64,000 nt of DNA from Siphonodentalium dalli. Taxonomy: Eukaryota; Mollusca; Scaphopoda; Gadilida; Siphonodentaliidae. Shown in pieces: positions 11,858 through 23,124 of the stretch (within the stretch, counting starts at the first letter, position 1; every line of letters starts with the position of its first letter). The notes under the pieces were generated by a model. The model was not told the DNA's origin. It saw nothing but the letters and a program-made list of their open reading frames with translations, and searched no databases. The position numbers were made by a program, and so were the translations under genes. The stretch is from contig CP136064.1 in NCBI GenBank assembly GCA_032622095.1, positions 256,847,863 through 256,911,862 of the forward strand, written 5' to 3'.

Positions 11858-12135
11858 GGTTTTGTGTACAGTATATAACATGAGTACATGTGATCATTCC
11901 TTGTCATGTGATCATTCCTTGTCTTGTTTCTTATGTTAGTTTAAACATATTTTATTTACTCAAGGTATTTATATCAATAAATCTGGGCAAATGTGATGAC
12001 AGTAAAATATGCGTCTTCGTGCGATATCCTCTTCTCACAATTGTCGTAGCACAAGATAAGAGCACACAAGAAGAGCAATGCGGCTACAATGAAATCAGCA
12101 GTTATAGATTGGATGGATTGGTTCATACAATTTAA

Positions 12136-12603
12136 AGGACCACTTAATTTTCGAGTAACCAATTATTTTTTATAGTGCCTTGATATACGGTTTTAATAAC
12201 AACATATGCCATAAAATATTATTTAAATACTATAATTCATCACCATTTCAACATCTGTGTCTCAGAAGATACCAACAGTGAAATAGAAAACAGCTGAAAT
12301 CATAGAAAGATTTTCCCCGTAATGGCTCCCAGAATACAGCAGAATTCAAACTAAAATGTATTTTCAATTGAAGATGAACAACTCTATATCTTAAGATATA
12401 TAGTTATTCCCCTTCCAGTGAAAACAATGAAACTTGAGCACCGAACACAGAACCAAGTATCTCAAGAAAAACAACATGTTCTCAGTTTATTACACCGAAT
12501 AAGTTGATAAAACAATGTATAGGTGCTTCCTCTTTCAAATGGTATATATTATGGCATATATTTTATATAAAATTATCTGGGGGTTCCTAAATTAAGTGGG
12601 CCT
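12136..12603. mobile_element. TTAA-flanked MITE, AGGCCCACTTAATT family
   Basis: TTAA at 12132-12135 and 12604-12607 flanks inverted termini AGGACCACTTAATTTTCG and AAATTAAGTGGGCCT. A related left part is at about 21098-21372. Confidence 0.78.
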
Positions 12604-12607
12604 TTAA

Positions 12608-12671
12608 CCCTTTCTCTACGAAATACTCATTGACGAGTAGTTCCCTTATTAGGAAATTTTCAGATAATTCG
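12608..12671. mobile_element. MITE end overlapping a CLCN6 splice acceptor
   Basis: The stretch from CCCTTTCTCTACGAAATACT through GACGAGTAGTTCCC matches the reverse complement of the elements at 46900-47150 and 50005-50262. Similarity continues, with a short divergent spacer, into TTCAGATAAT, which is the acceptor and start of exon d. Only this terminus is present. Confidence 0.7.
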
Positions 12672-12802
12672 GAACGGAACAACGCTTGATGGTACGGATG
12701 GCGTGCGGACGTTTTTCTGCGCTGATGGATACTATAATGATATGGCAACGCTTTTCTTCAATTCCCAAGAAGTGGCAATAAAGCAGCTGTTTCACCAAGA
12801 AG
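12664..12802 (+). CDS. CLCN6: CLCN6-like exon d (acceptor lies in a MITE end)
   Basis: This 139-nt exon, phase 0 to 1, encodes IIRNGTTLDGTDGVRT, then FFCADGYYNDMATLFF, then NSQEVAIKQLFHQE. It matches the extracytosolic loop of ClC-6 that carries FFCP..YNDMATLFFNPQE and LFHQDG. No AG dinucleotide occurs between 12664 and the conserved FFC, so the acceptor has to be at or before TTTTCAG at 12663. That acceptor sits in sequence resembling the end of a MITE (see findings). A minisatellite starts 10 nt after the donor GTATAC. Confidence 0.9.
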
Positions 12803-12812
12803 GTATACGTAT

Positions 12813-13150
12813 ATGAATCATGTAAGAGTGTATCACCCCCTACCCTACCACCCTATGAATCATGTAAGAGGGTATCACACCCTGTCCTACCACCCCATGA
12901 ATCATGTAAGAGTGTATCACACCCTATCCTACCACCCCATGAATCATGTAAAAGGGTATCACACCATACCCTACCATGAATCATGTAAGAGGGTATCACA
13001 CCATACCCTACCACGAATCATGTAAGAGGGTATCACACCCTACCCTACCACCCCATGAATCATGTAAGATGGTATCACCCCCTGCCCTACCACCCTATGA
13101 ATCACGTATATAAGAGGGTATCACACCCTACCCTACCACCCTATGAAACA
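12813..13150. repeat. 42-bp minisatellite
   Basis: About eight imperfect copies of a 42-bp unit containing ATGAATCATGTAAGAGGGTA and CACCCTACCCTACCACC. It begins 10 nt after the donor of exon d. The open frame across it is a by-product. Confidence 0.93.
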
Positions 13151-13171
13151 ACCTGAATACCAGTTAACAGA

Positions 13172-13240
13172 GAGAATGCATTGGCACAGGGTCAAAATAT
13201 CCCGACTTCCGACTGGATTTGATATGGCGGGTCACATATG
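13172..13240. mobile_element. Solo right end of a class 2 MITE
   Basis: It starts mid-hairpin (AGAGAATGCATTGGCACAGG) and ends with the class 2 terminus GATATGGCGGGTCACATAT. The left two-thirds is missing. Confidence 0.85.
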
Positions 13241-13611
13241 TGAGACTGAATTACATCATAATTTTGGGTAAGAAATAATCAGAATTTGAACATTTTGATT
13301 CTATAAAAGCTGAGTAACCGCCTCGTTGTTGGGTCCTGAATATCGACAAAACGGGCTATGAGTTCCGAATACCAGACAACAGAGGGGTATATATAAGATA
13401 AGTTTAATAGGCAAAACATCCTTAAAAGGAGAGTTTGCAACATAATAACATATAGTTGTACATCGAACAATATAATAAATGATATAATAATAGATGGTAA
13501 TATATAACCTTAGTTTGAATGTGCATATATAGGGTCGTCTCGTCAATTCATTGATTTATGAGGCGATGCTCATCGCGTGCGGAAAATAATTTTCAGATTA
13601 TATGACAATGA

Positions 13612-14085
13612 ATTTTAAATATTGTTGGAGAGGATATTGACAAGCTGTTCAGTTTGTGTCATGTTGTCAAAGTCTGGGAACTGTGTCTTAATAAGAGTTA
13701 TTAGTTCAAGCCGCGGTGTGCGGTAAGCACTACATGTACATTCCAAAAGAAAGTGTTTTTCATCTTCAATAGCATCATCGGAACAAAATATACACAGTCT
13801 TTGTTCCAATGCCGTCGGTGGTTGGGTGTGGCGTCCCTTTCCAATAGCCAATTTATGATTACTTGTACGCAGTCTTGTGAAAACGATTCTATTTTCTATT
13901 GATGGTTTATGAAGAAGATAAGGTTCTATTTTGTACTTAAGTTTGAAAAGTCGGTATGTTCGTAATTTATTATGAATCCTGCGTACAACTTCAAAATCAC
14001 CCGAATCCGCGTACCAGAAAAGCCGCGGGGTGTGTGCACCATGACACCCTTGTGTAATACCAACCCATATAGAAAACATGTATAT
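13612..14085 (-). pseudogene. LINE 3' fragment (C-terminal domain)
   Basis: About 150 codons resemble the tail of invertebrate LINE ORF2: IENRIVFTRLRTSNHKLAIG, then KGRHTQPP, then LCIFCSDDAIEDEKHFLLEC, a Cys-Cys-His-Cys finger. No RT is present, so this is a 5'-truncated insertion distinct from the 7-11 kb element. Confidence 0.75.
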
Positions 14086-14335
14086 GAGTCACACACATGA
14101 CAAGTCACAACACCCAGTAGTTTAACGTACAGAAGTAAGAGCATTTTAGAACCTTATTTTGATTCGAATACACATTTACCCACTACGAGTACCTTGGGTC
14201 CCTCTAATGGGAATACAATATACTTACACTCTTCATTTCCCTTACTATTTTGCCATTAACCTTAGAAAGAGCAAAGCATTTAACGATATATCCAACTCAA
14301 AATGATCTTCAGTGTTGATATATTCTTTTGAGATG

Positions 14336-14657
14336 CAATGATTGATTGATTGATTGATTGATTTGGGGTTTAATGTCGTTTTCAGCAACTAAGGCAAACT
14401 CACGACATTACCAGTTTTAGTGGTGGAGGAAATCTGAACACTTACGGCTAATATAACAGTGATTTTAATGGCTGATAAACCGTCGACAATGTGCGGCAAA
14501 CCACCAGCCATCAGCGAGTAACTGGCAACTCCACCATATAACGATTTCAAGTTACTAAGTCAACGAGGAAACATGTGGATTTGAACCCTTATCGCCAGCG
14601 CTGGATGACGAAACGCCTTGGAGTTGTACCCCTAACCGATTGAGCCACCGAGGCCCA
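14336..14657 (-). mobile_element. tRNA-derived SINE
   Basis: Reading the - strand, the head GGGCCTCGGTGGCTCAATCG holds an A box (TGGCTCAATCGG). About 70 bp later GGTTCAAATCC is a B box. A 200-bp body and a (TCAA)n tail after CATTAAACCCCAAA follow. Flanks ATGCAATGAT and ATGTAATGAT may be a target-site duplication. The clover leaf is too degraded to be a working tRNA gene. Confidence 0.85.
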
Positions 14658-14711
14658 GACATGTAATGATGACCAATAATATGTTTCCAAATACGGCAAA
14701 TAGTATTACGA

Positions 14712-14806
14712 ACACAGTTTAAAGACATTTGCCAAACCACAAACATGTATAAATCGCTTCGAGATTTATAAGTTTATGATTAGGCAAATGTCTTTAAACT
14801 GTGAAA
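14712..14806. repeat. Hairpin, MITE remnant
   Basis: ACAGTTTAAAGACATTTGCC and GGCAAATGTCTTTAAACTGT are perfect 20-bp inverted arms around a 55-bp loop. A similar arm end occurs near 1392. Confidence 0.7.
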
Positions 14807-15185
14807 TTGCATTTGGAATCAGACATTATTTCTTAATAGTAACCCGATGTCACAGCCAGAAATAGTCCAATTCGTGAAAATGTTCGCACCCCGATGTATC
14901 CATCACCATTGTTGCTCTCCCCATTATCCGCAATACATTTTGAACAGTGACATGTGTGACGGTTTACTTCTGCCCCAAGACCAATTTTCAAATCAATTAT
15001 CACTGTGTTCACTGGATCGCAAGGAATATATGTCTATTGTTCTTGGTGAAAGCTTTCAGTGGATAATCACATCTATTCCCAGTCAAACTGTAAGAATTCG
15101 AATCTAATAGGAATTAGTTATCGGATTCACTCCTGACTGGCACAAATTAACCGTTTTGCACTCTCCAGTTGAACCTCTCGCACAA

Positions 15186-15442
15186 GCCTTGAAATAGTGT
15201 GCCTGTCATTTGCAGAATGAGGTCCCCCAAAGGGTGAATTTAGTGATCCTACCCCGCATAGCGGGCTAGCATCACCAAATTCACCCTCTGGGAACCTCAT
15301 TCTGCTGAGGTGTAAGCAGAATGAGGTCCCCAGAGGGTGAATTTGGTGATGCTAGCCCGCTATGCGGGGTAGCATCACTAAATTCACCCTCTGGGGACCT
15401 CATTCTGCAAATGACAGACACCCTATTTCAAGGCTTGTTATC
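15186..15442. mobile_element. Double-palindrome element, GAATGAGGTCCCC family
   Basis: Two successive palindromes of about 90 bp (15216-15306 and 15308-15409) each have arms GCAGAATGAGGTCCC. They are enclosed by outer arms ACAAGCCTTGAAATAG and CTATTTCAAGGCTTGT. Related single palindromes are at 43613, 54966 and 55245. Confidence 0.85.
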
Positions 15443-15782
15443 GCATGCATTGATCTCTCAATGACTCATCAATGTATATTCGACTCCGTGAAAATTACAC
15501 CTCTAGCCAGAGACTAGGTGTGTGTTTTTGACAACCCCCAGTGTTCGGCAGCAATCTTGAGGCACACAAATGCTGAATTATTCTTCAAATATATGTACCA
15601 ATGATATAAGTGTGTTGTTTAAACGGGTACTGTACACTAAATCCGGTCATTTAGGGGGACCATCTCCTTTTATACTCAACAGAATATATACAACAAATGA
15701 ATGAATTTGAACCATAGATTAGTGCAAAATACACTCGTGTGCTTTATGTGAACGATGCAAAAAAACATGGTAATTATATAAG

Positions 15783-15935
15783 AAATGAACGGCGGTTTCA
15801 ATGTGGTCATGGGATTTTGACCGCGAGAAATATTCAGCAAACTGCATAAACCCCGAAGGGGTTCATGCGGAGTTTGCTGATTTTTTATCGCGGTCAAAAC
15901 CCATGACCACGTTGAATCCGCCGTTTATTATATAT
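15783..15935. mobile_element. Palindrome with AACGGCGG arms
   Basis: Arms GAACGGCGGTTTCAATGTGG and CCACGTTGAATCCGCCGTT enclose TTTGACCGCGA and its complement around CCCCGAAGGGGTT. A copy lacking most of the left arm is at 16500-16590. Confidence 0.8.
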
Positions 15936-16312
15936 ATTTATATACTTACGCTCTTTAAAACACTTCTCCAAATATGTCTGTTATTTCGTCAAAAACACTT
16001 TTTTCAAATATCTCCGTTATTTCGTTTATAAAAATAATTTCCTATTTCGCTGTATTTTCCAATTTCGATTTTTCGTGCTATTTCGCTGTATTTTCATATT
16101 TCGCTTTTTCGTTGTATTTCATATTTCGATAATTCGCTATATTTGACATAATAATTATGGAATATGGGATTATATGATAACCAACATTCTGATAGTCAAT
16201 CGAACATCTCGTGCCACCCGTGCTCGCGATTAGATGCCACTAGCCAACCAATCGTGAACCTCGATTACATATTGTTTGCTATCAAATCCTTGGCGTATTG
16301 GCTGACTAGGTA

Positions 16313-16495
16313 CTCAAGCAGTCGGTAATGTCCGACAATCCCCGGTGATTTCCGGGACCAATGTGTTCATAAACCTATGAACGACATTGGAAGTGACGCC
16401 ACGTTACGTTCATAGGGTTATGAACGCATTGAATAAGGGCGTGTCTACCGTAACTCTATGGAGAAATCGGAAGAGATATCAGGTGTATGTAAATA
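16313..16495 (+). repeat. Dispersed repeat, copy 1 (CAGTCGGTAATGTCC)
   Basis: This 180-bp block recurs at about 16993-17172 with a few changes. It contains an inner hairpin GTTCATAAACCTATGAAC with its partner. Confidence 0.8.
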
Positions 16496-16499
16496 TAAA

Positions 16500-16590
16500 A
16501 GAAATGAACGGCGGTTCATGCGGAGATTGCTGAATTTTTATCGCTGTCAAAACTCATGCATGACCACGTTGAATCCGCCGTTTATTATTA
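16500..16590. mobile_element. Arm-deleted copy of the AACGGCGG palindrome
   Basis: It keeps the outer AACGGCGGTT and the whole right arm to CCGCCGTTTATTAT, but the sequence between GGTT and CATGCGGAG is gone. Confidence 0.75.
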
Positions 16591-16992
16591 ATATGTATAT
16601 ACTTAAATTAATTACAAACTAGGATTGTCTGTCTTTCCCACTATTTATTCAACTTTGAAAGAGCGCATGGAGTTCAGTTCGGACAGTTCGAATCTTAGAA
16701 AACCAAACATTTTGAGAATCAGTTGACGGAGAGAAGACAATCACAATTTCACAGTAAAGTATACACAAATGACGAAATGTATTGTTTAGCTTGTAATGAA
16801 AGTAGACTTGTTGATTTCAAGAATGATAACATCTTAAACTAACAATTAAGTTTCGGTTGTGGATGATAAGAAATTGGCAACACGCCGTTCTACAATAATG
16901 ATATATATGTGTGAGTTTTAGGTGCAGAGTAACAACACTGATTATAGACCAAAACAAATTGCTTGCCAAATCCGGATGTGCTGAATAGTCAA

Positions 16993-17172
16993 GCAGTCGG
17001 TCATGTCCGACAATCCCCGGTGATTTCCGATGTCAATGTGTTCATAAACCTATGAACGACATTGGAATTGACGTCACGTTACGTTCATAGGTTTATGAAC
17101 ACATTGACTCAGGGGCGTGTCTACCGTTACGCTATGGGGAAATCGGAAGCGATATTAGGTGTATGTAAATAT
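16993..17172 (+). repeat. Dispersed repeat, copy 2 (CAGTCGGTCATGTCC)
   Basis: Direct copy of 16313-16495. Between the copies lies unique sequence from 16600 to 16990, in which I see nothing recognisable. Confidence 0.8.
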
Positions 17173-18367
17173 AATAAAATGAATTTATATGACTGCAGTC
17201 ATAAACCATTTTCATTATAATTGCCATGTTGTCTACATCGTTCATAGACCACTTGAGTGTATTCTGCACTCATCCATGGCTCAAATTCATTCATTTGTTG
17301 TATATATTCTGTCGCGTATAAAAGGAAATGGTCCATAAATGGCCGGCATTAGGGTACAGCCCCTCTTTAAATATGCAAGAAATAACGCCATCAAATAATA
17401 TAGAATACTAAAATCCTGTTGTGAGCGCAAATAAATGAAAATAATTACATTTCTTTTAGTTTTTAACTAGAAGGTTCGTATAGTGTTGTGACTTTTCTCA
17501 TAACAGCCATATTGATCCAAACGTGTGTTGCTATGGCATTACTGTGGAGTTGCACATGGCAGCAAAAGTCCGATGATTTTAAGGAGCCAAACCTACACGT
17601 TTTAGATATCGGCCAACGTAAATAATATTCGGGTGACGAGAACAATCGGTCACAACGCGACCAGCGATGCGCTCATTTGGCTTTAATAAATTTTGTATCG
17701 CGTCGTGCAAACGAATCTCTGCATGCACAGCGTTGATCGATCATTCGGTTATCATGAGACTGGATTATCCTCATCCCTTTAAGATGTGGATGTTGATATG
17801 CTTGCGGTCCATAGAGTATGCGAACGCGTTCCACATATAAAAATGTCAGACCAACTTGCACACATACTCTATGGAACGCAACAAAATCAATATCCATTAC
17901 TTATATTTATACTCAACCGAGTCAACTGGCAGATTAGAAGAGCATGAAGCGCCCTTTGCCAACGTTATTCTCGTCTACACAAAACTGGATGCAAGTTGTG
18001 GTCAGCGCGCGACGTCATGTGACGTAATTTTGACCAACCAACGTCATGCATTCATATTCGACAACGCGCATGCATGTGTGAGTGTAAATTTACAAGTTTC
18101 GTATTCTACACATTGGGCACGAAACTTTGAACCATGTTTGACCGTGTAAGTGTACAGGACAAATGATCACGTGAGCCTGGTGACCTCCATTGGCGGCCAT
18201 GGCAACACACGTCACAACATGTGTCTGAACGTGGCTAATAAAACGGGACCAAAGCCCTACCGACACGTGGATGTGGCACTGTATGGCTTCACACAAGATA
18301 TGGCAAATAAAATTGAAACTTTAATTAACTAATTGTGATATTATGCTCGGATTCGATTACCTTCCAG
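17173..18367. other. Intron sequence, no clear gene
   Basis: Includes CATAGAGTATG and its inverted partner near 17810-17875. I found no exon other than the acceptor of exon e at the right edge. Confidence 0.4.
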
Positions 18368-18521
18368 GCACGTTCAGTCCACAGTCGCTGGTTATCTTCT
18401 TCGTTCTGTTCTTTCTGTTGGCGTGCTGGACATACGGGGCCATGGTACCAAGTGGGTTATTCGTTCCGTCGCTGCTATGTGGCGCTGCTTATGGTAGACT
18501 GGTATCTACCCTCATAGTCGA
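18368..18521 (+). CDS. CLCN6: CLCN6-like exon e (anion-selectivity motif)
   Basis: This 154-nt exon joins the previous phase-1 G to give the sequence [20 protein letters not shown], then [19 protein letters not shown], then [12 protein letters not shown]. It contains the GxFxP motif (GLFVP) that lines the anion pathway in ClC proteins. Acceptor TACCTTCCAG, donor GTATGT, phase 2 at the end. The match to ClC-6 is nearly residue for residue across the helix pair. The polypyrimidine tract is weak, but the phase is exactly right. Confidence 0.94.
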
Positions 18522-18874
18522 GTATGTGTTACAATCTCTACCAGAGCGCACCAGTCATACTTCCTTTCTGACCCTGTCACGGGCTGGGTACTAGTCTGTG
18601 ATTTTCTATATTTAGCGCGGTTTTTTTCCGGACAAAATGGCGAGACCGCGATCGACCAAATGTTCTGTGTGCTTTGAGAACAATTCCCGCACTAAAAACT
18701 TATTGATAGAATGGAGAATTAGAGCGGTAGTTTTTGTTTTTTTTACAATTTTCGCACACTCCTTAGCAAAATGGCAGCATATTATAACTATTGTGTTTGA
18801 CTTGCCGTGAATGTTGTCGTCCATGTGCATTTTGACTTTTGAGTTGATAAAATAATCGGAGAACCAATAGTTGC

Positions 18875-19060
18875 GTCCCGAATCCAGATGTAAATATTTA
18901 CAATTGAGCGTAGTTCAGACGATGTTTTCTATGGAGTGTTATGGTCAATTTCTTTGAAATTTTCAGCGATGTTAGTAGAATGCTACATTCCCCGTGTTGG
19001 CATAGAGCCTGGGTACTAACTGATAAGTTCCGCGCACCCGAACAAGTCCATAACATATAA
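18875..19060 (+). repeat. Dispersed repeat starting GTTGCGTCCCGAATC
   Basis: Homologous to 22285-22495, and in reverse to blocks inside each large tandem unit (for example 27475-27660). Copies differ by perhaps 10-20 per cent. It lies in the intron between exons e and f. Confidence 0.75.
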
Positions 19061-19386
19061 TTAAGTATAGTATACTAAATAAACTGAATAACGCCCGACT
19101 TCCGGAAATGGTATATATTGCGTTAGCTTAAAGGGATACTGTAATCAAATGTTGTTGTTTGTTTTATAGTCTCTGAGTCATAGAATAAGGTAAACATATT
19201 TCCGTTATTTGAAAAGTCTGTTGAGTACGAAGTAATGTTACGGATGGCAGATTAGCCTGAATGCGAAAATACAAATGCGCAGTATTGTTTTCTGCACCAA
19301 AAAAAAACGGACACAATGGTCCAGTATGGCGTTTGTTACATCATTAAATATAATTTATGTGAATCAGTTCCCCCTTCCTTTTCTAG

Positions 19387-19549
19387 CGTGATGGGATGGG
19401 ACCACCAGGTGTATTCGGGAACATACGCGCTCGTCGGTGCTGCCGCATTCTTGGGAGGTGTTGTGCGTATGACCATAAGCCTCACTGTGATCTTGATTGA
19501 ATCAACCAATGAAATCAGTTATGGACTTCCTCTCATGTTGGTGCTTATG
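19387..19549 (+). CDS. CLCN6: CLCN6-like exon f
   Basis: This 163-nt exon follows CCTTTTCTAG and ends before GTGAGC in phase 0. The product reads [20 protein letters not shown], then [19 protein letters not shown], then [15 protein letters not shown]. In ClC-6 this is the transmembrane block [23 protein letters not shown] followed by the Tyr of the central anion site (S-Y-G-L-P here). An 11/20-bp minisatellite starts 60 nt downstream. Confidence 0.94.
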
Positions 19550-19608
19550 GTGAGCGATAATTTTATGTGGTTCTTAAGGTTCCCATCTTCATGATACATT
19601 TGGAAATG

Positions 19609-19866
19609 TTGAATGATTTCCATGTATAGTCCAATGATTTCCATGTATAGTCCATTGATTTCCATGTATAGTCCATGTATAGTCCATATAGTCCAATGAT
19701 TTCCATGTATAGTCCAATGATTTCCATGTATAGTCCATGTATAGTCCAATGATTTCCATGTATAGTCCATGTATAGTCCATGTATAGTCCATGTATAGTC
19801 CAATGATTTCCATGTATAGTCCATGTATAGTCCATGTATAGTCCATGTATAGTCCATGTATAGTCC
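19609..19866. repeat. 11/20-bp minisatellite
   Basis: Units TGTATAGTCCA and TGATTTCCATGTATAGTCCA alternate irregularly. Open frames on the - strand come from this array. Confidence 0.93.
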
Positions 19867-20329
19867 TATATGGCGCTATTTGAGCAATAGTTTCTACACA
19901 ACCCTATTTACCATAGCTATGTGTTTTCATTGTGGTCCGCGCCATGAAACTGAATAACAGGTATAAGTTCACTGTGGGCTTCTTTCAGAATAAATAAGTC
20001 CAATATGAACCTATTTTCACGTGAATAGGTTCGTTATCTGCAGTTAAATACTAACGAAAATAACAACAAAACAAAACAGAATGTAAATATCGTGATTTAG
20101 TACACCCACTGGTTTGTTAGTTAAAATGTATTCACTTTAGCAGAGTAATTGAATTGTATTTTGAAAACCATTTTGAAAAAGTGTCGTTTTGAAGATTGAT
20201 ATGATAGTAACTTTTCTCGCAAAATAAAAGCAATACTTGCACTGGATAAGTGCTCTAGTTTGTCGATGAATCAATAATTTTTAAGATGTAGCTTCAACTC
20301 TTGAATAATACATTTCTGAATTTGTCATG

Positions 20330-20640
20330 ACCATTAAAGATATATTATTCGAAATAATTCTCCCGAGTTACTATTTCTCTGGCTTCGGTGGTACAGAATA
20401 TTCGAGTCGGTGGAACCCACCCATCAAAGCTCAGAGTGATCAGATATCTATTTTTGAAATTTGTTATTTCTCGAAATGTGTACTTTTGTGGCCCAGAAAA
20501 AAGTCGTTAACCCGACGAAGATGGATAACTCTAAAATCATGTGGTAATACGGTCAAATTTCTTGATACTCAAGTGACAATACGGCCCTATTTCGATCAAC
20601 AACATGTTGATAAATAACACGTGTTGTGAAATTGTATACC
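20330..20640 (+). repeat. Diverged relative of the large tandem unit's end
   Basis: CTGGCTTCGG, GGAACCCACCCATCAAAGCT and GAAGATGGATAACTCTAAAA match 28005-28190, 32040-32232 and 35575-35870. It is probably an older copy of the same element. Confidence 0.75.
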
Positions 20641-21097
20641 ATAGTATAGTTAGCGGTTAGCATTATTTTGTTGTAATTAATCGATTCTGATTTTAAACTA
20701 AAGCGTATTTTGAAAAAATGTTGCTATTGTTGTTTTTGTAACTTGATGTTATGGGGACCATCGGATGTGATCGGATAATAGCACATAGTCAACTCTGCGC
20801 CTTTTTATGATCAGGCATTTATAGCGCATTCCATCTCTAATCCCCTGTTAGGATTCCATATACGACAAGACGAACCCCACATTATAATTTGGCACGGAAC
20901 ACTTACAAATGGTGCTTTTAATGCGTCGAATCGAACGAAATAAATTTTAAAGCGATACGTGAGTTATAATTGCCGAGTATTTTTTATTCAACTGCGTGAA
21001 TCATATTAAACATTTCACTAAAAAATCGCGTCCTCAGCGGCTGTCAATATGTGGAATTACTTCACCAAATACGCTTTGGTCAATACAATAATCTTAA

Positions 21098-21372
21098 AGG
21101 CCCACTTAATTTTCGAGTCACCGATTAATTTTTATAATGACTTGATATGCGGTTTTAATAACATTCTATGCTATAAAATATTATTAAAATTCTATAATTC
21201 ATCACCATTTGAAAGATCTGTGTCTCAGAAGATCCCCATTGAGAAATAGAAAACAGCTGAAATCATAGAAAGATTCCCCCCGTTTTGGCTCTCAGAATGC
21301 AACATAAATCAAACTAATGATGAATTTTCAATGGAAGGGGAATAACTCTATCTTTAAGACGATGTATCAGCC
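21098..21372 (+). mobile_element. Partial MITE, AGGCCCACTTAATT family
   Basis: It matches the left 270 bp of 12136-12603. The right terminus was not found. Confidence 0.75.
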
Positions 21373-21657
21373 TGTTTGCAAAATAATATAGCATATGCTC
21401 GTAGCTGCCCAAATACTAAGTATTTAATATGTCACATCCTACAGTTTATTAACTTTTTCATCCTTTAATGGTCGCGTTTGCGATTTATCGGCCATTTTGA
21501 GTGAGTGATACTCATTAGCTCGAGACCACGTCATTCCCCATCGTGATATACGGGACGTTTGCGGAAACATTTCTGTCAGTTTTGAATTCGCATATCAACG
21601 TGTGCGAAATTAACGTAATCGAATATAAAACTCAGCGAAAATACTGCGCTAATTTAA

Positions 21658-22115
21658 CCCTTTACCCAACAAAACGGCCCTGTGCCAATGCATTCTCTTA
21701 TATATGCGAGTCGACCATAGGTCGCCTCGCATATATAAGAGAATGCATTGGCTTAAAACATATTAAAAATGATAAAATTGTCAAAGAATGTAGAAAAATA
21801 TTATAAAAATTGTTAAAAAATGTAAGAAAAAATTATAAAATTGTTAAAGAATGTAAGAAAAAATGGTAAAAAGTATTAAAAAAAGATTTTTTTTAGGCCA
21901 ATGCATTCTCTTATATATGCTAGGCGACCTATGGTCGACTCGCATATATAAGAGAATGCATTGGCACAGGGCATAACTGTAACCATCACAATGTGGTCAA
22001 TGAACCGGTTCCAATGCTATTCATATTTGTATGGTGTTATTGAGACAGACCGAAGATATTTTAGGCTGTTGAAGCTTTATTTGGCCGGTTTTGGCCGTTT
22101 TGTTTGGGTAAAGGG
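21658..22115 (-). mobile_element. Class 1 double-hairpin MITE, TTAA-flanked
   Basis: TTAA at 21654 and 22116 brackets termini CCCTTTACCCAACA and its complement. Hairpins are at 21678 and 21896. The long CCGGTTTTGGCC arm is on the right, so the element is reversed relative to the other copies. Confidence 0.92.
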
Positions 22116-22284
22116 TTAAAGAGATGTGAAAGACTCGGGTTTGATGATAACATAGAAATGGAGAATATAAATCTTACTCAAATTAGTTATTTTTATGAAT
22201 ATTAATTCAAATTTACAACACACACCGTCATTCTTATATGTTGATTAACTGCAATGAGTCTCGATCGCGAAATCATTTTATTAG

Positions 22285-22495
22285 TTTATTAGTTTGTTGC
22301 GTCCCGAATCGAGATGTAAATATTTACAATTGAAGTATATTGTTCAGACGATGTTTTCTATGGAGTGGAATGGTTGATTTCTCTGTGATTTTCAGCAATG
22401 TTTGTAGAATACTACATTCTCCATGTTGGCATAGCGCCTGAGTACTAGTTTATCAGTTTCACGCAACCGAATAAGTCCATAATATGTCTTTAAAA
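22285..22495 (+). repeat. Dispersed repeat, second copy (GTTGCGTCCCGAATC)
   Basis: Direct copy of 18875-19060. It ends about 90 bp before exon g. Confidence 0.75.
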
Positions 22496-22581
22496 TTTGA
22501 AAACCTTATCCTGAATTGCGTACACATATACATGTAGTTTGGGTGTTCAATTGAGTCACGTCCGTTAATCGTCTGTTGCAG

Positions 22582-22688
22582 GTAGCAAAATGGTCTGGGG
22601 ATATGTTCAACGAAGGCCTCTATGATATTCACATACGCCTGAAGTCAGTGCCCTTCCTCGAATGGGATGTCCCGCGAGATGTGTGCAG
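22582..22688 (+). CDS. CLCN6: CLCN6-like exon g
   Basis: This 107-nt exon has acceptor CTGTTGCAG and donor GTAACG. It encodes [20 protein letters not shown] then [15 protein letters not shown], the last membrane helix and the linker into the first CBS domain. Family members read VAKW.GDFFN.GIYDIH.GL. It ends in phase 2, and AG+T from the next exon gives Ser. Confidence 0.93.
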
Positions 22689-23124
22689 GTAACGTCGGGA
22701 ATACGCTAATCGTATTCTCAATTTCTATTATGTTTGTATTTATTACAAATGTTTATGTATTTGTCTTGTATTTGTATCATCCGATGAATTTTGTGTGACG
22801 AATATAATTTGAGAATACATTCGATGAATTTTTCGTCCATCATTTCGTGATTTAGAAAATAAAAAGCATTGCACCGACAGTTGAAGGCAAAGTTTGATTT
22901 AATGGTTCTTTCTAGAATCAAGTTTTTCATTTCTCAAAAAGACACCGGCCAAATAAAGCCACCTTATTTGGAAGACATGTGACCGAGTGATGGCCTTTTA
23001 TTTCATTCATTGCATGGTCTTTCCAAACGAGAATAGCTCGTCTCGTTCAATACATACAATGAAAAACAGGATTCGAATATATGTGGTCGTTGCATGTGTC
23101 AATGACTTCTTCCGCATTGAGAGG

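Noticed and set aside
14575-14657. A tRNA gene
   Set aside because: A and B boxes are present but the structure is degraded. A SINE body and TCAA tail follow.
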